Shown here: positions 1 to 10,900 of the stretch, piece after piece
How the letters are laid out: each line of letters opens with the position of its first letter
Numbering within the stretch: position 1 is the first letter of the stretch
Source of the DNA: Branchiostoma floridae
Taxonomy: Eukaryota > Chordata > Leptocardii > Amphioxiformes > Branchiostomatidae
NCBI RefSeq assembly: GCF_000003815.2
Contig: NW_023365716.1
Coordinates: forward strand, 735,876-782,545
Length of the DNA: 46,670 bases
Direction: 5' to 3'
Notes under the pieces: generated by a model
Seen by the model: the letters and a program-made list of their open reading frames with translations, nothing else
The model's database searches: none
What the model was told of the DNA's origin: nothing
Made by a program: the position numbers and the translations under genes

Positions 1-1091
1 GACTCGGGCAGGTCATCGGGCCAGACGACTAAGGATCTTAGAGGGGTGTTATGTTTGAAAACGTATTTCTCTTCTTTTCTGACGACATAGGTCGGTTAGC
101 AAGTTTAAAATTAATAGCCTCAAGTCACAATGGCTGAATGAGTTGTAGGGTCTTTCTTTAAAGCAGGTGTGGACTTTTGGGTCTACTTTTGATCTTTTAC
201 CACTTTGTAGCTTTATAGGAATGTACAACAGTTCGCTTAAACATTCCAGTAAAATTGACCTTATGCAAACAGTCGGCAATAACAGCAAAGTCAGCCTATT
301 AATAGCCCTTTTGTACGAACGAACGCCAAACGCTTTGGTAAGTTTTATAAGGTAATGTAGCATCCATGCATATATGTAATACCAACTTTACACTGTTGTA
401 TTAGAACAGTTCAGAATGCGTTACAGAATAGTCCATTTCCTTACGTAAAACTCTTTAAACCGATATTCTCCATCAACCAAGTGCAAATTGTAAGCCGGTA
501 ATCAGCGTAGCTTCGGTTAGGAGCGCATCCGTGCGGATTATTTTAGCAATGGCAGCTGTGTTCAGTAAATCATGACCAGGTGTTTTTTTTTCTGTTCTGT
601 TGAGGATTTTGGCTTCAGGTGTATGGTAGAGAGAGGTGTATACAATAAAGAAATAGTAAAGAGTAAGTTGTACTTCTATTTCCTTCTTTTTATGTGACAT
701 TCTGTGTGTGTGCGTGTGTGTGTGTGCACGCGAGTCTCGGAAGGTATTTACGTGTATGTATCTACTATGTATGTATGTGTGTGTGACAGTATGTGTGCCT
801 GTTTGAAGAAAAAATAAGTAGCAAGATTCGCCCAGTGTCTATTCTAGTATCCAAGGAAATGCGCGTGCGGAGTACGGGAGCGGGAAAGTGTAGCAGACTG
901 AAGTGGTGACCTGAGAAGAAGACTGAGACCCGGGTTCGAACTCAGTCTCCCCCCGAACCGATGGTGGTTCACTCCCCTCATTCGGACCCTCTCCGAAACA
1001 TTAACGATTCGTCCCTCCACACAGTTCCAAGTCGTCTCGCACAAGTGCTAAGTTCAGACCGTCGTGATCAGGAGATCCAGGCGGCACGAAG

Positions 1092-1185
1092 ATGAGACCG
1101 TCCGGCGGCGTTCTATTCCTGCTCTTGGCGCTAACCGTGGTCAGTACCGCGCCTGGCCACCCGCTAGCGAGACGGTCTGTTGTCT
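1092..1185 (+). CDS. Leader exon A of secreted-protein family
   Basis: It encodes MRPSGGVLFLLLALTVV then STAPGHPLARRSVV: a short basic start, a hydrophobic core, a likely signal-peptidase site before APGHP, and a dibasic RR that could be cut by a proprotein convertase. The start lies in a 5' flank shared with the other two leaders. A donor (T|GTAAGC) ends the exon at 1185 in phase 1, which matches body exon 2 at 20355. The frame also stays open to a second donor, GTACGT, at 1261 (phase 2, mismatched). The extension beyond RRSVV is unlike those of the sister exons. Function is unknown. No body exon was found before the next leader. Confidence 0.6.
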
Positions 1186-1550
1186 GTAAGCTTAAACTCG
1201 TGGAAGTTGTGGAGGGTACACGGGATCAATCCCCGGGAATCGATGTCGACGCCCTTATTCGGTACGTTTTATGTGTAGGATCCGATGAAATCCCAATGTT
1301 TAGTATTTTACGATATTTGCAGGGGGTTATCTGAGCAATATACCCAAATACCAATGAGTATATTATGTACTAATGGTCACTTGTACAGGTTTGACTGTGT
1401 ATCAATGACCAGGTGGTCATTATGTACTATGATGTAGAGTTGGTCACTAGAAAAGGTTTGACTGAACGACTCCGTGTATATTTGAGCTGGGATGCGGAGT
1501 GTACCAGTTTATGACTGTAAACATTTCTTAGTGTGAAACCGACTTTATGC

Positions 1551-1727
1551 CAATCTCCAAGCAGATCCTACAATGGCATAAGATAGTACCAAACTTGCCA
1601 AGGAGTGTAGTCAGCCAAGAGGTGTCCATTTGTAATGGTAGCGAAGCACACCCCTAGGCCGGCTTCACTCATGTGGCAGCTTTTGATACTATCTTATGCT
1701 ACCGTGGGATCTGCTTGGAGATTACTT
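1551..1727. mobile_element. MITE, family 1 (ATCTCCAAGCAGATCC ends)
   Basis: Inverted ends AATCTCCAAGCAGATCCTAC and GTGGGATCTGCTTGGAGATT, with a long imperfect internal palindrome. It is flanked by TTTATGCC on both sides, an apparent 8-bp target duplication (with a few extra bases on the right). Related copies lie at 13800-13874 (internally deleted), about 38744-38815 (half) and 46207-46372. There is no coding capacity. Confidence 0.75.
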
Positions 1728-2407
1728 TTATGCCGCCCGTTAGTGCACGTAGTCTAGTAACTATAGTTTAAGGTACTGTCTGTACTTGTAGCATAATGCA
1801 CAAGACTATTGTTGCTTTTCAATGTCATGGGTGAACTTTGGCCTACATACCTGCACTACTGGTGCATATCTTCTACTCAGCCTTCCTTTTGTTTCTTGTT
1901 GATCTTTTGCAAATGTAAGCAGTTTGGGCCGTGCTGGGGGTGACAATAAAGAACGGAATCTTGTTTATGAAAAGTCTCCTACTATGTATGCAAATGAGAG
2001 TCTCTATGATGTCATTAGGTATATCGAGTTTCACAACGCAATGCCAACACATTTCCATTAGATCTCAATATTCACTATGCTTAGTTAGGGTTATGGTATT
2101 AATCATGCAATAGTAGTTGTTGAATATGGGTAATATCGTCTGTATTACTTCTAATGAGATAAAATACAATGCGTAACACCAGATGAACTTGGCTGCAAGC
2201 CATGTTTTGGTGTTCAGATCTAACAGACACACCTGTGCGTGACTTTCTCTGTGCTGACAATGGCCTGACAAAGAAACGTCCGTGACTTGAATATAAGTGC
2301 ATCGGCCGTAACGGTCACCGATTACAGCCTGTATAAAGTACTGAGCAGATAACTTATCATGGTTTTAACAAAGTGATGTTGTAAATTGCTTATTGTGCTG
2401 TTATACT

Positions 2408-2513
2408 GTACCCTGAGTACCATCCTCCGTAGTGACCGCTGGCTCAATACTTTCGCTAGCTAACCACGGAGCCAGCGGTCACTACGGAGACTCCGAGGAT
2501 GGTACTCAGGCTA
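2408..2513. mobile_element. 106-bp hairpin MITE with 8-bp target duplication
   Basis: A near-perfect foldback: CCTGAGTACCATCCTC ... GAGGATGGTACTCAGG, with inner arms CGTAGTGACCGCTGGCTC / GAGCCAGCGGTCACTACG. The direct repeat GTTATACT occurs immediately on both sides (2400-2407 and 2514-2521), fitting hAT-type insertion. It is absent from the paralogous copy B. Confidence 0.75.
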
Positions 2514-2802
2514 GTTATACTACTGCACAACGTAGTACCTTGGTACTGCAACAGAAATTCTGTTTTCTGTATCTTTTATCCTGAACATGGTATGGTCCTG
2601 TTGATACTGTACAATCATTAACACTGGAGATGTTCCCATGTGTAGCGGTGACGTTCCCACAACTACAGATGAGGCAGTTCTACGCACTGACATGACCGGA
2701 AGCGGAAATGACGACACCGCAGACGTCACCTCTCCAGGTCCCGGTGATGCTGACCCTGGAGGAGCATCTACCAACTCCGTGACCTTGCCATGAAGCTCAA
2801 GT

Positions 2803-5080
2803 AGGACCCGGCCAAGGTCATCGGGCCAGACCAGTGAGGATCTTAGAGGGGTGTGTTATGGTTGAAGACGTATTTCTCGACATAGGTCGGTTAGCAAGTT
2901 TAAAATCATTAGCCTAGAGTTACAATGGCTGAATTAGTTGTAGGGTCTTTCTTTAAATCAGGTGTGGACTTTTAGGTCTACTTTTGATCTTTTACCACTT
3001 TGTGCCTTTGTAGGAATGTAAAACAGTTCGCTTAAACATTCCAGTAAAAATGGACTTATGCAAACAGTTGGCAATAATAGCAAAGTCAGCCTATTGATAT
3101 GATCAATCCCATTTGTACGAACGTACGTCGAACACATTTCTCAGTTTTATAAGATAATGTAGCATGTGTAGTATATATATGTAATACCAACTTTACACTG
3201 TTGTATTAGAACAGTTCAGAATGCGTTACAGAATAGTCCATTTCCTTACATACAACTCTTTAAACCGATATTCTCCATCAACCACGTGCAAATTGAAAGC
3301 CGGTAATCAGCGTAGCTTCGGTTAGGAGCGCCTCCGTGCGGATTATTTTAGCAATGGCAGCTATATTGTGTGTTCAGTGAATCATGACCAGGTGTTTTTT
3401 TTCTGTTGTTTTTTTTTTCTGTTCTTTTGTTGTTTTTTTTTAACTTTTTAACCTGTTCTGTTGAGGATTTTGGCTTCACGTGTATGTTGAGAGGGGTGAA
3501 TACAATAAAGAAATAGTAAAGAGTAAGTTGTACTTCTGTCTACTTATTCTTATGTGACATTGTGTGTGTATGTGTGCGCGTGCGTGCGTGTGTGTGTGCG
3601 CGCGCGCTTCTCGCGCTTCTATGTATGTGTGTGTGAGAGTATGTGTACGTGTTTGTAGAAAAAAAAATAAGTATCTAAGGAAAGACGTGTGAGGAGTAAT
3701 AAAGCGGTAGAGTGTAGCAGACTGAAGTGGTGGCCTGAGAAGAAGACTGAATGCCGGGTTCGAACTGAGCCCCCCCCCCTCCCCCGAATCATTAATGGTT
3801 AACCCCGCCGCATTCGGACCCTCTCCGAAACATTAACGGTTCGTCCCTCCGCACAGTCCCAAGTCGTCTCGCCCAAGTACAGACCGTCCTGACCCACAGA
3901 GCCACGCGACGCAAAGATGAGACCGTCCGGCGGAGTCCTGTACCTGTTCCTGGCGCTAACCGTGGTCCGTGCCGCGCCTGGCCACCCGCTAGCGAGACGG
4001 TCTGTGGTCGTTGAGCTCAAGATCCTGCCGGTTCCTATTACACGGAATCGAGCCTCGAACAGAGTCGATCTGGTATACAACAAGTACGTTTATGTGTAGG
4101 ATCCGATGATATTCCACTGTTTAGTATTTTACCATATTTGCAGGGGGTTATCTGAGCAATATACCCAAATACGGTACCAATGAGTATACTTTGCACTGGA
4201 AACTCTGTGTTCTCTGTCTGTACTATTTAGTTGCACAATGCATAAGACTCTTCTTTACTTGAAGTTGTTGCTTTGCAATGTCATGGGACAATTTTGTGGT
4301 TCCCAGAGGATGTCATCCATATCATCAAATCAACACGGCCTTACATACGTAAGCAGGTCGGACCGTGCTGGGTTGACAGTAAAGAATGGAAGCTTGCTGA
4401 TGAAAACTCTCTAATATTTATGAAAATGAGTCTCTATGATGTCATATAGGTATCGAGTTTCACAACGCCATGCCCACACATGCTGCGGCTCAAAGTTTTA
4501 GCCAAGCACACTGGGTCACTCCTACTTTTATCAATAAGTGTGGTGGGTTCTTTTGCGTGTAGAGATTTGACGCTCGAAGCACCCCTAAGCACAGGACCTC
4601 CATCCAAATCTTAGGGCTCTTGTCCAGTATTTCACTTCTAACCACTCACCTTCAACTACTGCCGGTCGCAAAATAACCTTTTGTTTCTTGTTGATCTCTG
4701 CATACGTAAGCAGTTCGGACCGTGCTGGGGTGACAATAAAGAAGGGAAGCTTGTTGATGGAAACTCTCCTAATATGTATGCAAATGAGTCTCTATGCTTC
4801 CATTGGGTATCGAGTTTCACTACGTCATGCCAACACATTTCCATTAGATCTCCTTCTGATTCAATTGCAACACCCTATTCATACTTTCTTATAGTACTGA
4901 TAGTTGATGGTATTGGTTATGCAATAGTAGTTGTTGAAAATGGGTAGTATCGTCTTCTAAATGAGATAGCATATACAATGCGTAACACCAGATGAACCTG
5001 GCTACAAGCCATGTCACCTGTGTGTGACTTTCTCGCATCAGTTTTGGAGTTTTGGATGTCATCCATATAATCAAATCAAC
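2803..5080. repeat. Segmental duplication, copy B
   Basis: Second copy of the 2.8 kb unit, with the same order: shared 5' sequence, TG-rich tract near 3560-3605, leader exon at 3917 and intron. Inside the intron a block of about 130 bp (GCCGTGCTGGG to the TCGAGTTTCAC region) is itself present twice, at about 4350-4480 and 4690-4850. These copies are separated by about 200 bp with a SINE-like look. No second exon was found between this leader and the next. Confidence 0.8.
3917..4083 (+). CDS. Leader exon B of secreted-protein family
   Basis: Encodes MRPSGGVLYLFLALTVV then RAAPGHPLARRSVV, 27 of 31 residues identical to leader A, followed by a divergent tail (VELKILPVPITRNRASN and more). The only good donor is GTACGT after position 4083, in phase 2. 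Joined to the acceptor at 20355 that phase would run into a stop within a few codons. This copy is therefore a leader for an unseen exon, a non-coding first exon, or a decaying duplicate. The GTAAGC donor of copy A has become GTTGAG here. Confidence 0.5.
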
Positions 5081-5154
5081 ATGGCCATACTAGAAAAAAA
5101 AAGATGGTGATAAGTTAACAGAACGCTTTTTTTTGTATTTACTAACTTAGACCT

Positions 5155-5690
5155 AACGCCATAATCTGTGATGGCTGAATCGGTTGTAGGGTCTTTTCTC
5201 AAACCAGATGTAGACTTTTTGGACATTTTGTGTTTTTACATAGCAAACTTAAAACTGTTTTATCAGAACAGTTCAGAATGTGTTACACAATAGTCTACAT
5301 TCATGCCATACAACTCTTAGAACCGAAACTCTTCATTCACCAAGTACAACTTTTAAGGCTACTCAGCTTCGACAATGTGCGACTCCTTGCGGATTATTTT
5401 AGTTTTGCATTGACAGTTAAACTGTGTTGTTCAGACACTCTATCTGGGTGTGGAGGATTTTGGCTTGTGGTGGAAAGGGTTATATGCAATAAAGAAATTT
5501 AAAGAGGAAGTTTGAATTGAATCTACTTGGTTTTACGTAAGATATGTGTGTGCGTGTGTGTGTGCATGTGTGTGTGTGTGTGTTCACCTGCGTGTGTTTT
5601 GAGTGCGCATGTGAGTGTATTCCTCTTTGTGTGTGTGTGCTTATTCCTGTGTGTATGTGTGTTTGTTTGTGCATAAGAGTACGAAAAAAA
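5155..5690. repeat. Segmental duplication, 5' part of copy C
   Basis: Diverged third copy of the unit's upstream half. It matches copy A from about position 110 (GATGGCTGAATCGGTTGTAGGG) to the AATAAAGAAAT stretch, and again ends in a TG-rich tract (5545-5680). Homology resumes only at 7604, just before the third leader exon, so about 1.9 kb of mobile elements separates the two parts. Confidence 0.7.
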
Positions 5691-5729
5691 GAAACTAATT
5701 TTACCTCGAAGCAATATTATATATGTGAC

Positions 5730-5895
5730 CAGTATTATGACCTGTATTGTATGTATTGATGTTGTTGCGTGTATGTTATTGACTTGTATGTACTGGTGTT
5801 ATTTTTATGTGAGGGAGGGCAACTTGTAAAGGTTGTTCGAACCTGTTTTGCCCTCCCAATCACTGTGTGATGAATTCAAATAAACAAATAAATCT
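5730..5895 (+). mobile_element. Probable non-LTR retrotransposon 3' tail
   Basis: Contains GAGGGAGGGCAAC and its partner CCTGTTTTGCCCTCCC, followed by AATAAACAAATAAATC. This is a layout common at 3' ends of CR1-like LINE copies. There is no open frame. The assignment rests on general look only. Confidence 0.35.
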
Positions 5896-6146
5896 CTGAC
5901 CCCGGTTCGAACACTCAGTGCTTTTTAAGTGAAGCGAATCCGATTCTCTGGAAACCCGTAAAATGAAAGGGTTTATTTTCCCGTGGCGGTGCGGACTAAC
6001 TCTGTGGATTGTGTGTTTATTTGTTTAACCGGGAAACCGCGGGTTGGTATGGGGGAGGGGCTGGAGTGAAGATAGCAGAACGTTTGAAGGCTTGGATCCG
6101 ATCAATCACTAACGGAACATTTCCCTGGACTGCCTTATCTGTCTTT

Positions 6147-6391
6147 AGGTGGACTCTCACTGCACTTGCGGCACCGGTGCGGCACTGCGGGGTTAGTAGA
6201 TGACTCAACGAATTTCAGAGATAAAGAACGAATTTTCCTCCGTTTTGTGTATTTTGTTGTCTTCTAAGTCATAATTTTACGTATTACGCAATATCTAAAT
6301 TATCAGAAGTCGCAAAAATAACAAAACAGTGCTGCAGTGAACGAACCCCACAGTGCCGCAACGGTGCCCCAAGTGCAGTGAGAGTCCACCT
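6147..6391. mobile_element. TIR element (AGGTGGACTCTCACTGCACT ends)
   Basis: Inverted ends AGGTGGACTCTCACTGCACT and AGTGCAGTGAGAGTCCACCT, continuing inward as imperfect arms (GGCACTGCGGGGTT / AACCCCACAGTGCC region). It is 245 bp and non-coding. A TTT on each side is too short to call a target duplication with confidence. Confidence 0.7.
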
Positions 6392-6447
6392 TTTAATAGC
6401 TGCTCTTCTTAGAAACGCCCATGTGGTACTGAGAGGTGGGTGTTGGT

Positions 6448-6950
6448 ACTCTACAAACAGAGGTTCGGCCCTGTCTGTTTTATAACGTGTTCGGGTGTTT
6501 TATTGGGCTATTTCGTCCTGTTTTGCTCATATTTGGTCAGCCATCATGAAGATAACGGTATAATTACGATTAGGGTAGCGCGCGTAGTCCAGTGGTTAGC
6601 AGCCCTGCCTCTGGAACTAGCTATAGAAGCCTTGAGTTCGATTCCGGCTGTGTCGCTCACACGACATGCACGCTACCGGAAAGGGTTGCAGTCCTTAGGA
6701 CAGGGCGTTAAGCCGTGGTCCACTGTTCATTGTGCTTAAGCTTGTAAAGAGCTAAGGGAATTTCCCCGGTACAATAAACCTGTAAATACTGTACATAACA
6801 TCTGTCCTCTCTGTCACGACCAGTGGAAGACTAGCTCTTCAGTGAGCTAAAAGTAAAACTGGTTCGAGATCACTTTGACAAAGAAGAAAACCCGACTAAA
6901 GCGCCTGAAAACGTCAAAAACAGCCAGGGCCGAACCTATTCTTGGTGAGT
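6448..6950. mobile_element. MITE, family 2, interrupted by a SINE
   Basis: The left end ACTCTACAAACAGAGGTTCG and right end CGAACCTATTCTTGGTGAGT are imperfect inverted repeats. Further inward, CCTGTCTGTTTT faces AAAACAGCCAGG. Related ends occur at 8919-8990 (ACTCTCCAAGCAGAGGTTCG) and at 10597-10645 (CGAACCTCTGCTTGGAGAGT). A tRNA-derived SINE (6574-6876) sits inside this copy. Confidence 0.6.
6574..6876 (+). mobile_element. tRNA-derived SINE, family I
   Basis: The head has RNA polymerase III-like boxes: GTAGTCCAGTGGTTAGC (A box) and GAGTTCGATTCC (B box). The tail includes GGGAATTTCCCCGGTACAAT and CTTCAGTGAGCTAA. The copy at 29496-29765 matches over its whole length in the same orientation, which defines the family boundaries. 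Confidence 0.8.
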
Positions 6951-7603
6951 AGGGCGCAAGTAGGGTGTGGGGTGGGTTTTTTTATCTTAAAGTTTATAAA
7001 ATCGCGCAATCAAGAAATCTCAAAAGAAAGACTTTCATATTTCCGATAAACCAAATGAATCATTGAATGTAACAGTCCCAGCGCAGGAGGCCAGTGCGCA
7101 TGCGTGCGGTGTACTGACATCTGTTCAGTTCCCACCTGTAGCCGCCTGGTCACGTGCTCATGACGTCAACAACGTGACTAACCATCCCCACTTGTGCTCC
7201 GAGATCGGCTCCAAAACTAACTTTGGAATGGACTCAGGCCAAACGGCAAAATTGGAGGGGAAAACCCACTAACAGTCATCAAGAGGACGCTCACTCCTCT
7301 GAGTGTAGGAAGCTGTACTGTCAGTTCTTTTTCTGACGGGCTTTTCCAGCCATTTTGTTCTCCTTTGCTGTGGGGACTCTCTAGTCCACGTTACCATGTC
7401 GAGACGATGTCGAAGCTAATTTCAGCCTCATAGTCGGTCGTTGAGGTATTGAAAAGACCGACACCTTATCGCAGAGTGTTAGCAATCCGTCAACACCGTG
7501 ATGTTTCGTCGCATAGCGGATTAATAAGGTTGTAGGCTTAAGATTTTTGATCAGGGTTCCAACCGAACCTCCCACGGCATCATTGACGGATCGCCCCGTC
7601 ACA

Positions 7604-7718
7604 TTTGCAGCCTTCCCGAAACACTAACGGTTCATCCCTTTGCACAGTTCCAAGTCGTCTCACACAGGTACTAAGTAGAGACCGTCCAGTCCTGCTCTGT
7701 GAGCCACGCGGCACAAAG
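7604..7718 (+). promoter_or_regulatory. Conserved 5' flank / 5' UTR of leader C
   Basis: About 115 bp before the ATG resembles the sequence before leaders A (about 990-1091) and B (about 3820-3916). Shared pieces include CCGAAACA(T/C)TAACG, the (A/G)TCCCTC stretch, and AGT(T/C)CCAAGTCGTCTC. I see no TATA box. The conserved block probably holds the transcription start and 5' UTR of each copy. The exact start cannot be placed from sequence alone. Confidence 0.45.
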
Positions 7719-7947
7719 ATGAGACCTTACGGCGGAGTTCTATACCTGGTCCTGGCGCTAACCTTGGCCAGTGCCGCGCCTGGCCACCCGCTAGCGAGAC
7801 GGTCCGTGATCGAGACGGTCTACATCGATGAGAGTCCGGGGTACGGGCGGGAGGGGTCGGGCCTGGACCCCGACACAGACGTCTTCATCGGCCGGCCCGA
7901 CACAGGGCACGAGACGGGACCGGCAGTCGGGAACGGCATGGCGGGGT
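7719..7947 (+). CDS. Leader exon C, exon 1 of the small secreted protein
   Basis: Encodes MRPYGGVLYLVLALTLAS, then AAPGHPLARRSV and an acidic, Gly/Pro-rich stretch (residues about 32-76; IETVYIDESPGYGREG and more). The ATG is chosen by alignment with leaders A and B, because the open frame itself extends upstream to 7605. A strong donor T|GTAAGT ends the exon at 7947 in phase 1, exactly fitting the acceptor at 20355. Likely role: signal peptide plus propeptide with a dibasic cleavage site. The exon is the longest and best formed of the three leaders. I did not find an intermediate exon in the 12.4 kb intron, but cannot exclude one. Confidence 0.65.
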
Positions 7948-10900
7948 GTAAGTACTACGTTTTATATATAAGTTATATGATGTTAAGCTTTATTCTATGT
8001 CTCTATTCTGTACTTTGTGTAAAAGTTCTTGCCATACATTGTACCATGTGCAATTGTCGTGCAATAAAGTTCTATCTATATACACATTCCTATGTCTAAA
8101 TACTACAGATTTCAAGATAAGCGATACCAGAAGTAGACTTGACTATGTAATGCTAGTTCACCTTTATCCGTCGGTAACCTTTATCCGTCAGTATTAAAAA
8201 CTTTTAATTAGGTTTTATACTGCAACATTGCAATTGAAACCACCGTCCGTCGACTTGATACCTCCAAATCACCTGTTCTTAAGTACAACGGATATAGGTT
8301 ACCCCACGGAGAAAGGTGAACTAGCGTTACTACAGATTTCAAGATACTCGATACCAGAAGTACATTTGACTAAATCTTTAGATCCGACAGCCCTCATAAT
8401 GCTTTTATGGCCTCCTTCGGTCAATATTGACCATGGTAAAATCCTAATTGACATCAGCCCTATAGCACTTAACAGTCTTAATGCTAAGATAAGTAAATAC
8501 ATAAAAGACTGCTTTGTCATTAGAAAAGACAGTGACACCCATGTTTACCCCATGCCCTGATTGTATGGTGGTTTTCTTATCATCCTATATTATTTAGTTG
8601 GTAGAGTTTTATCCACTTCTTGTAGTTTATATTTGGCCATACAAAAGTCACTGTACCTTTTGTCTTGTCAATAAAGCTTGATTGTATTATCTTATCCTGC
8701 ACACCTTAAAACAGTGGTTCGCAAAATTCGTATTGCACTTATAAATATGTCTACTAGCTAACGGAAAAAGTGTCATGCTCCGTCCTCAGTCAGAGGTCGG
8801 CCTTTTTACTTTTACGTCTCCTAATATATATATGGTGTAGAAACAGGTGCAAACATTGAAAATGTACCAGTTCCTTACATCTGCTTTAAACGTGTGGTAC
8901 AAATCCAGCCCATACCGTACTCTCCAAGCAGAGGTTCGGCCCCAGCTTTTTTGTCGAACTTTGTATTTTGTACCGTTTTCTTTATATCCGCTGGCCACAC
9001 TAGTCAAAAGTAGATTTTAAAAAAAAAAAGAACATATAAGAGCTTTGGTCTGTCACCAGTCTTTATCGATTTCTTCTGTATTGATTTTTTTTTTGCTTTT
9101 GGACAGACGAGGACAATGTGGCACTGCACTGAAGGTACATGTAGTAACTTATATTAACAGTGCCACATACACAGTACAGACAGAAGGTAAGGGAAGCCTT
9201 TTACCTCCCCAAACAAAGTCAGGTACCCATTTTTACACCTGGGTGAAGTGAGGAAAGTTATGTAAAGTGCCTTTCCCACGGGCAGTACGTCGATGGCACG
9301 CCGGGGATCGAACTCGGACCTCTAGATTCCGAGCTGAACGTTCTACCAGTTACGCAACACATTGTCTGTATTGTTGGCTCCGATGTGAGTTTTGCGAGGC
9401 TTCCGCGTGTTGTGAGTTTAAGTGTTAGCTAAGTGAAGCCGTGTCTGTAACCAGACATAACCAACAACACGTCTTCTTTTCGGTGATACGTCCGCAAATA
9501 CGGAGAGGATAGAAGAGACCCGGTAGCTATAATACAACTGGTATCCAGGCTTCCGTGTTGTGAGTTTAAGTGTTAACTAAGTGAAGCCGTGTCTGTAACC
9601 AGACATAACCAACAACACGTGTTCCTCAATAGATCCTTCCGCTAAGGTGAGAACTTTCACCTACTGATCTGTCACGTGGAGCAGTGCAGTTTTTGAGGGC
9701 ATTAACGTTAGCCTTCGTGCTATCTTTAGTACCCGTACGGTCACGGGAGCGTGTTTATCAACTCCGTATGAGGTCCGTATTGGCATTTTTTATGTACAGT
9801 GGTACGCACTATACGCATCTCAATCGTTTCAGTTTTAAGGTGGGTTCACACGTGCGTATAGAGTCAACTCCGCATGAGGTCCGTATGGAAATCTTTAATA
9901 GTCTCTACTAGGATCCAGTGGTTGCTGGAAAATAGTAGAAATGTAGATGCCAAAGGAGTTAGTTGACCGATGAGTATAGTTTGCTAACTCGTCTGGCATA
10001 TTACATGTCTATATTTGTGCAATTTCTAATATTTTTAAAGTGACCCGTGGAGCCTGGTAGAGACCGTGGACTCTATACAGACCTCATACGGACTTGAAAA
10101 TAAACGCACGTGTGAACCCAACTCTAGTAAAGGTACGGTCACACAAACGTGCTTATCAACTCCGTATGAGGTCCTTATTGACATTTTATGTGCAGTCGTA
10201 CGCACAATACGCATCTAACTCGTTTTAAGGTGGGTTCACATGTGCGTATATATTCAAGTCCGTATGAGGTCCGTATGGAAATCTGGACATAAGTCATAAG
10301 TCAAGTCAGTCATGGAAATCTTTACCAGGCTCCAAAGGTTGACGGAAAAAATGATAGAAAAGAAATCCAACGATCCAACGCCGAATGCGTCCAACGATGG
10401 TTTCATCTGAACAAAAGCCAATCTGTTTCTTTTTGGCACGAGCATTGGAAGATCTTAGAAGATTGTCACCTATTCTAACCAGCCAGGTTGTGACATGTAA
10501 ACCGGCGACCGGAGCGGAAACCTTTGTTTATTGATATTGCTTATTAGAAGCCCCTGAACAAAATGTAAATAGAACAAAAGCCCGACAAAAGCGTTCTAAA
10601 GAAGCGCGTCAAAAACAGCCTTAGCCGAACCTCTGCTTGGAGAGTAACTGGAGGTGGGACATGTAAACCGGCGACCGAAGCGGAAACTTTTGTTTATTGA
10701 TATTGTTTATCTGAAGCGCCTGTTTTCTGTCGGACAGGGGGAACTGAAGGGAGGGTGACAACATCATTCAACAGCCTCCCACGCTACTCTAAACAAGCTA
10801 CATGCCAGAATACTTTCTACTGACTCATAGCTGCGTAAATCTGTGCTTAAATGGGGTGTCCCAAAAATGAATGAGCGGGGGTTGGGGTTGAACAGGGATT

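Larger units (their letters stand above)
1..2802. repeat. Segmental duplication, copy A
   Basis: This block and the next (from 2803) begin with the same sequence around GGTCATCGGGCCAGAC and run parallel through shared landmarks: a TG-rich tract (702-730), a 5' flank, the leader exon at 1092, and intron sequence containing GCCGTGCTGGG. Copy A alone contains a MITE (1551-1725) and a 106-bp hairpin element (2408-2513), so these probably inserted after duplication or were lost from B. Apart from the leader exon I see no other coding exon here. Confidence 0.85.

Noticed and set aside
6574-6650. Functional tRNA genes at SINE heads (6574, 29496, 23931, 9300)
   Set aside because: They have A- and B-box-like motifs but no intact cloverleaf, and each continues into a shared SINE body.
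8228-8560. 110-residue plus-strand frame as a gene
   Set aside because: A core of it (WPPSVNIDHGKILIDI) recurs on the other strand at 15017-15220, so it is part of a dispersed repeat.
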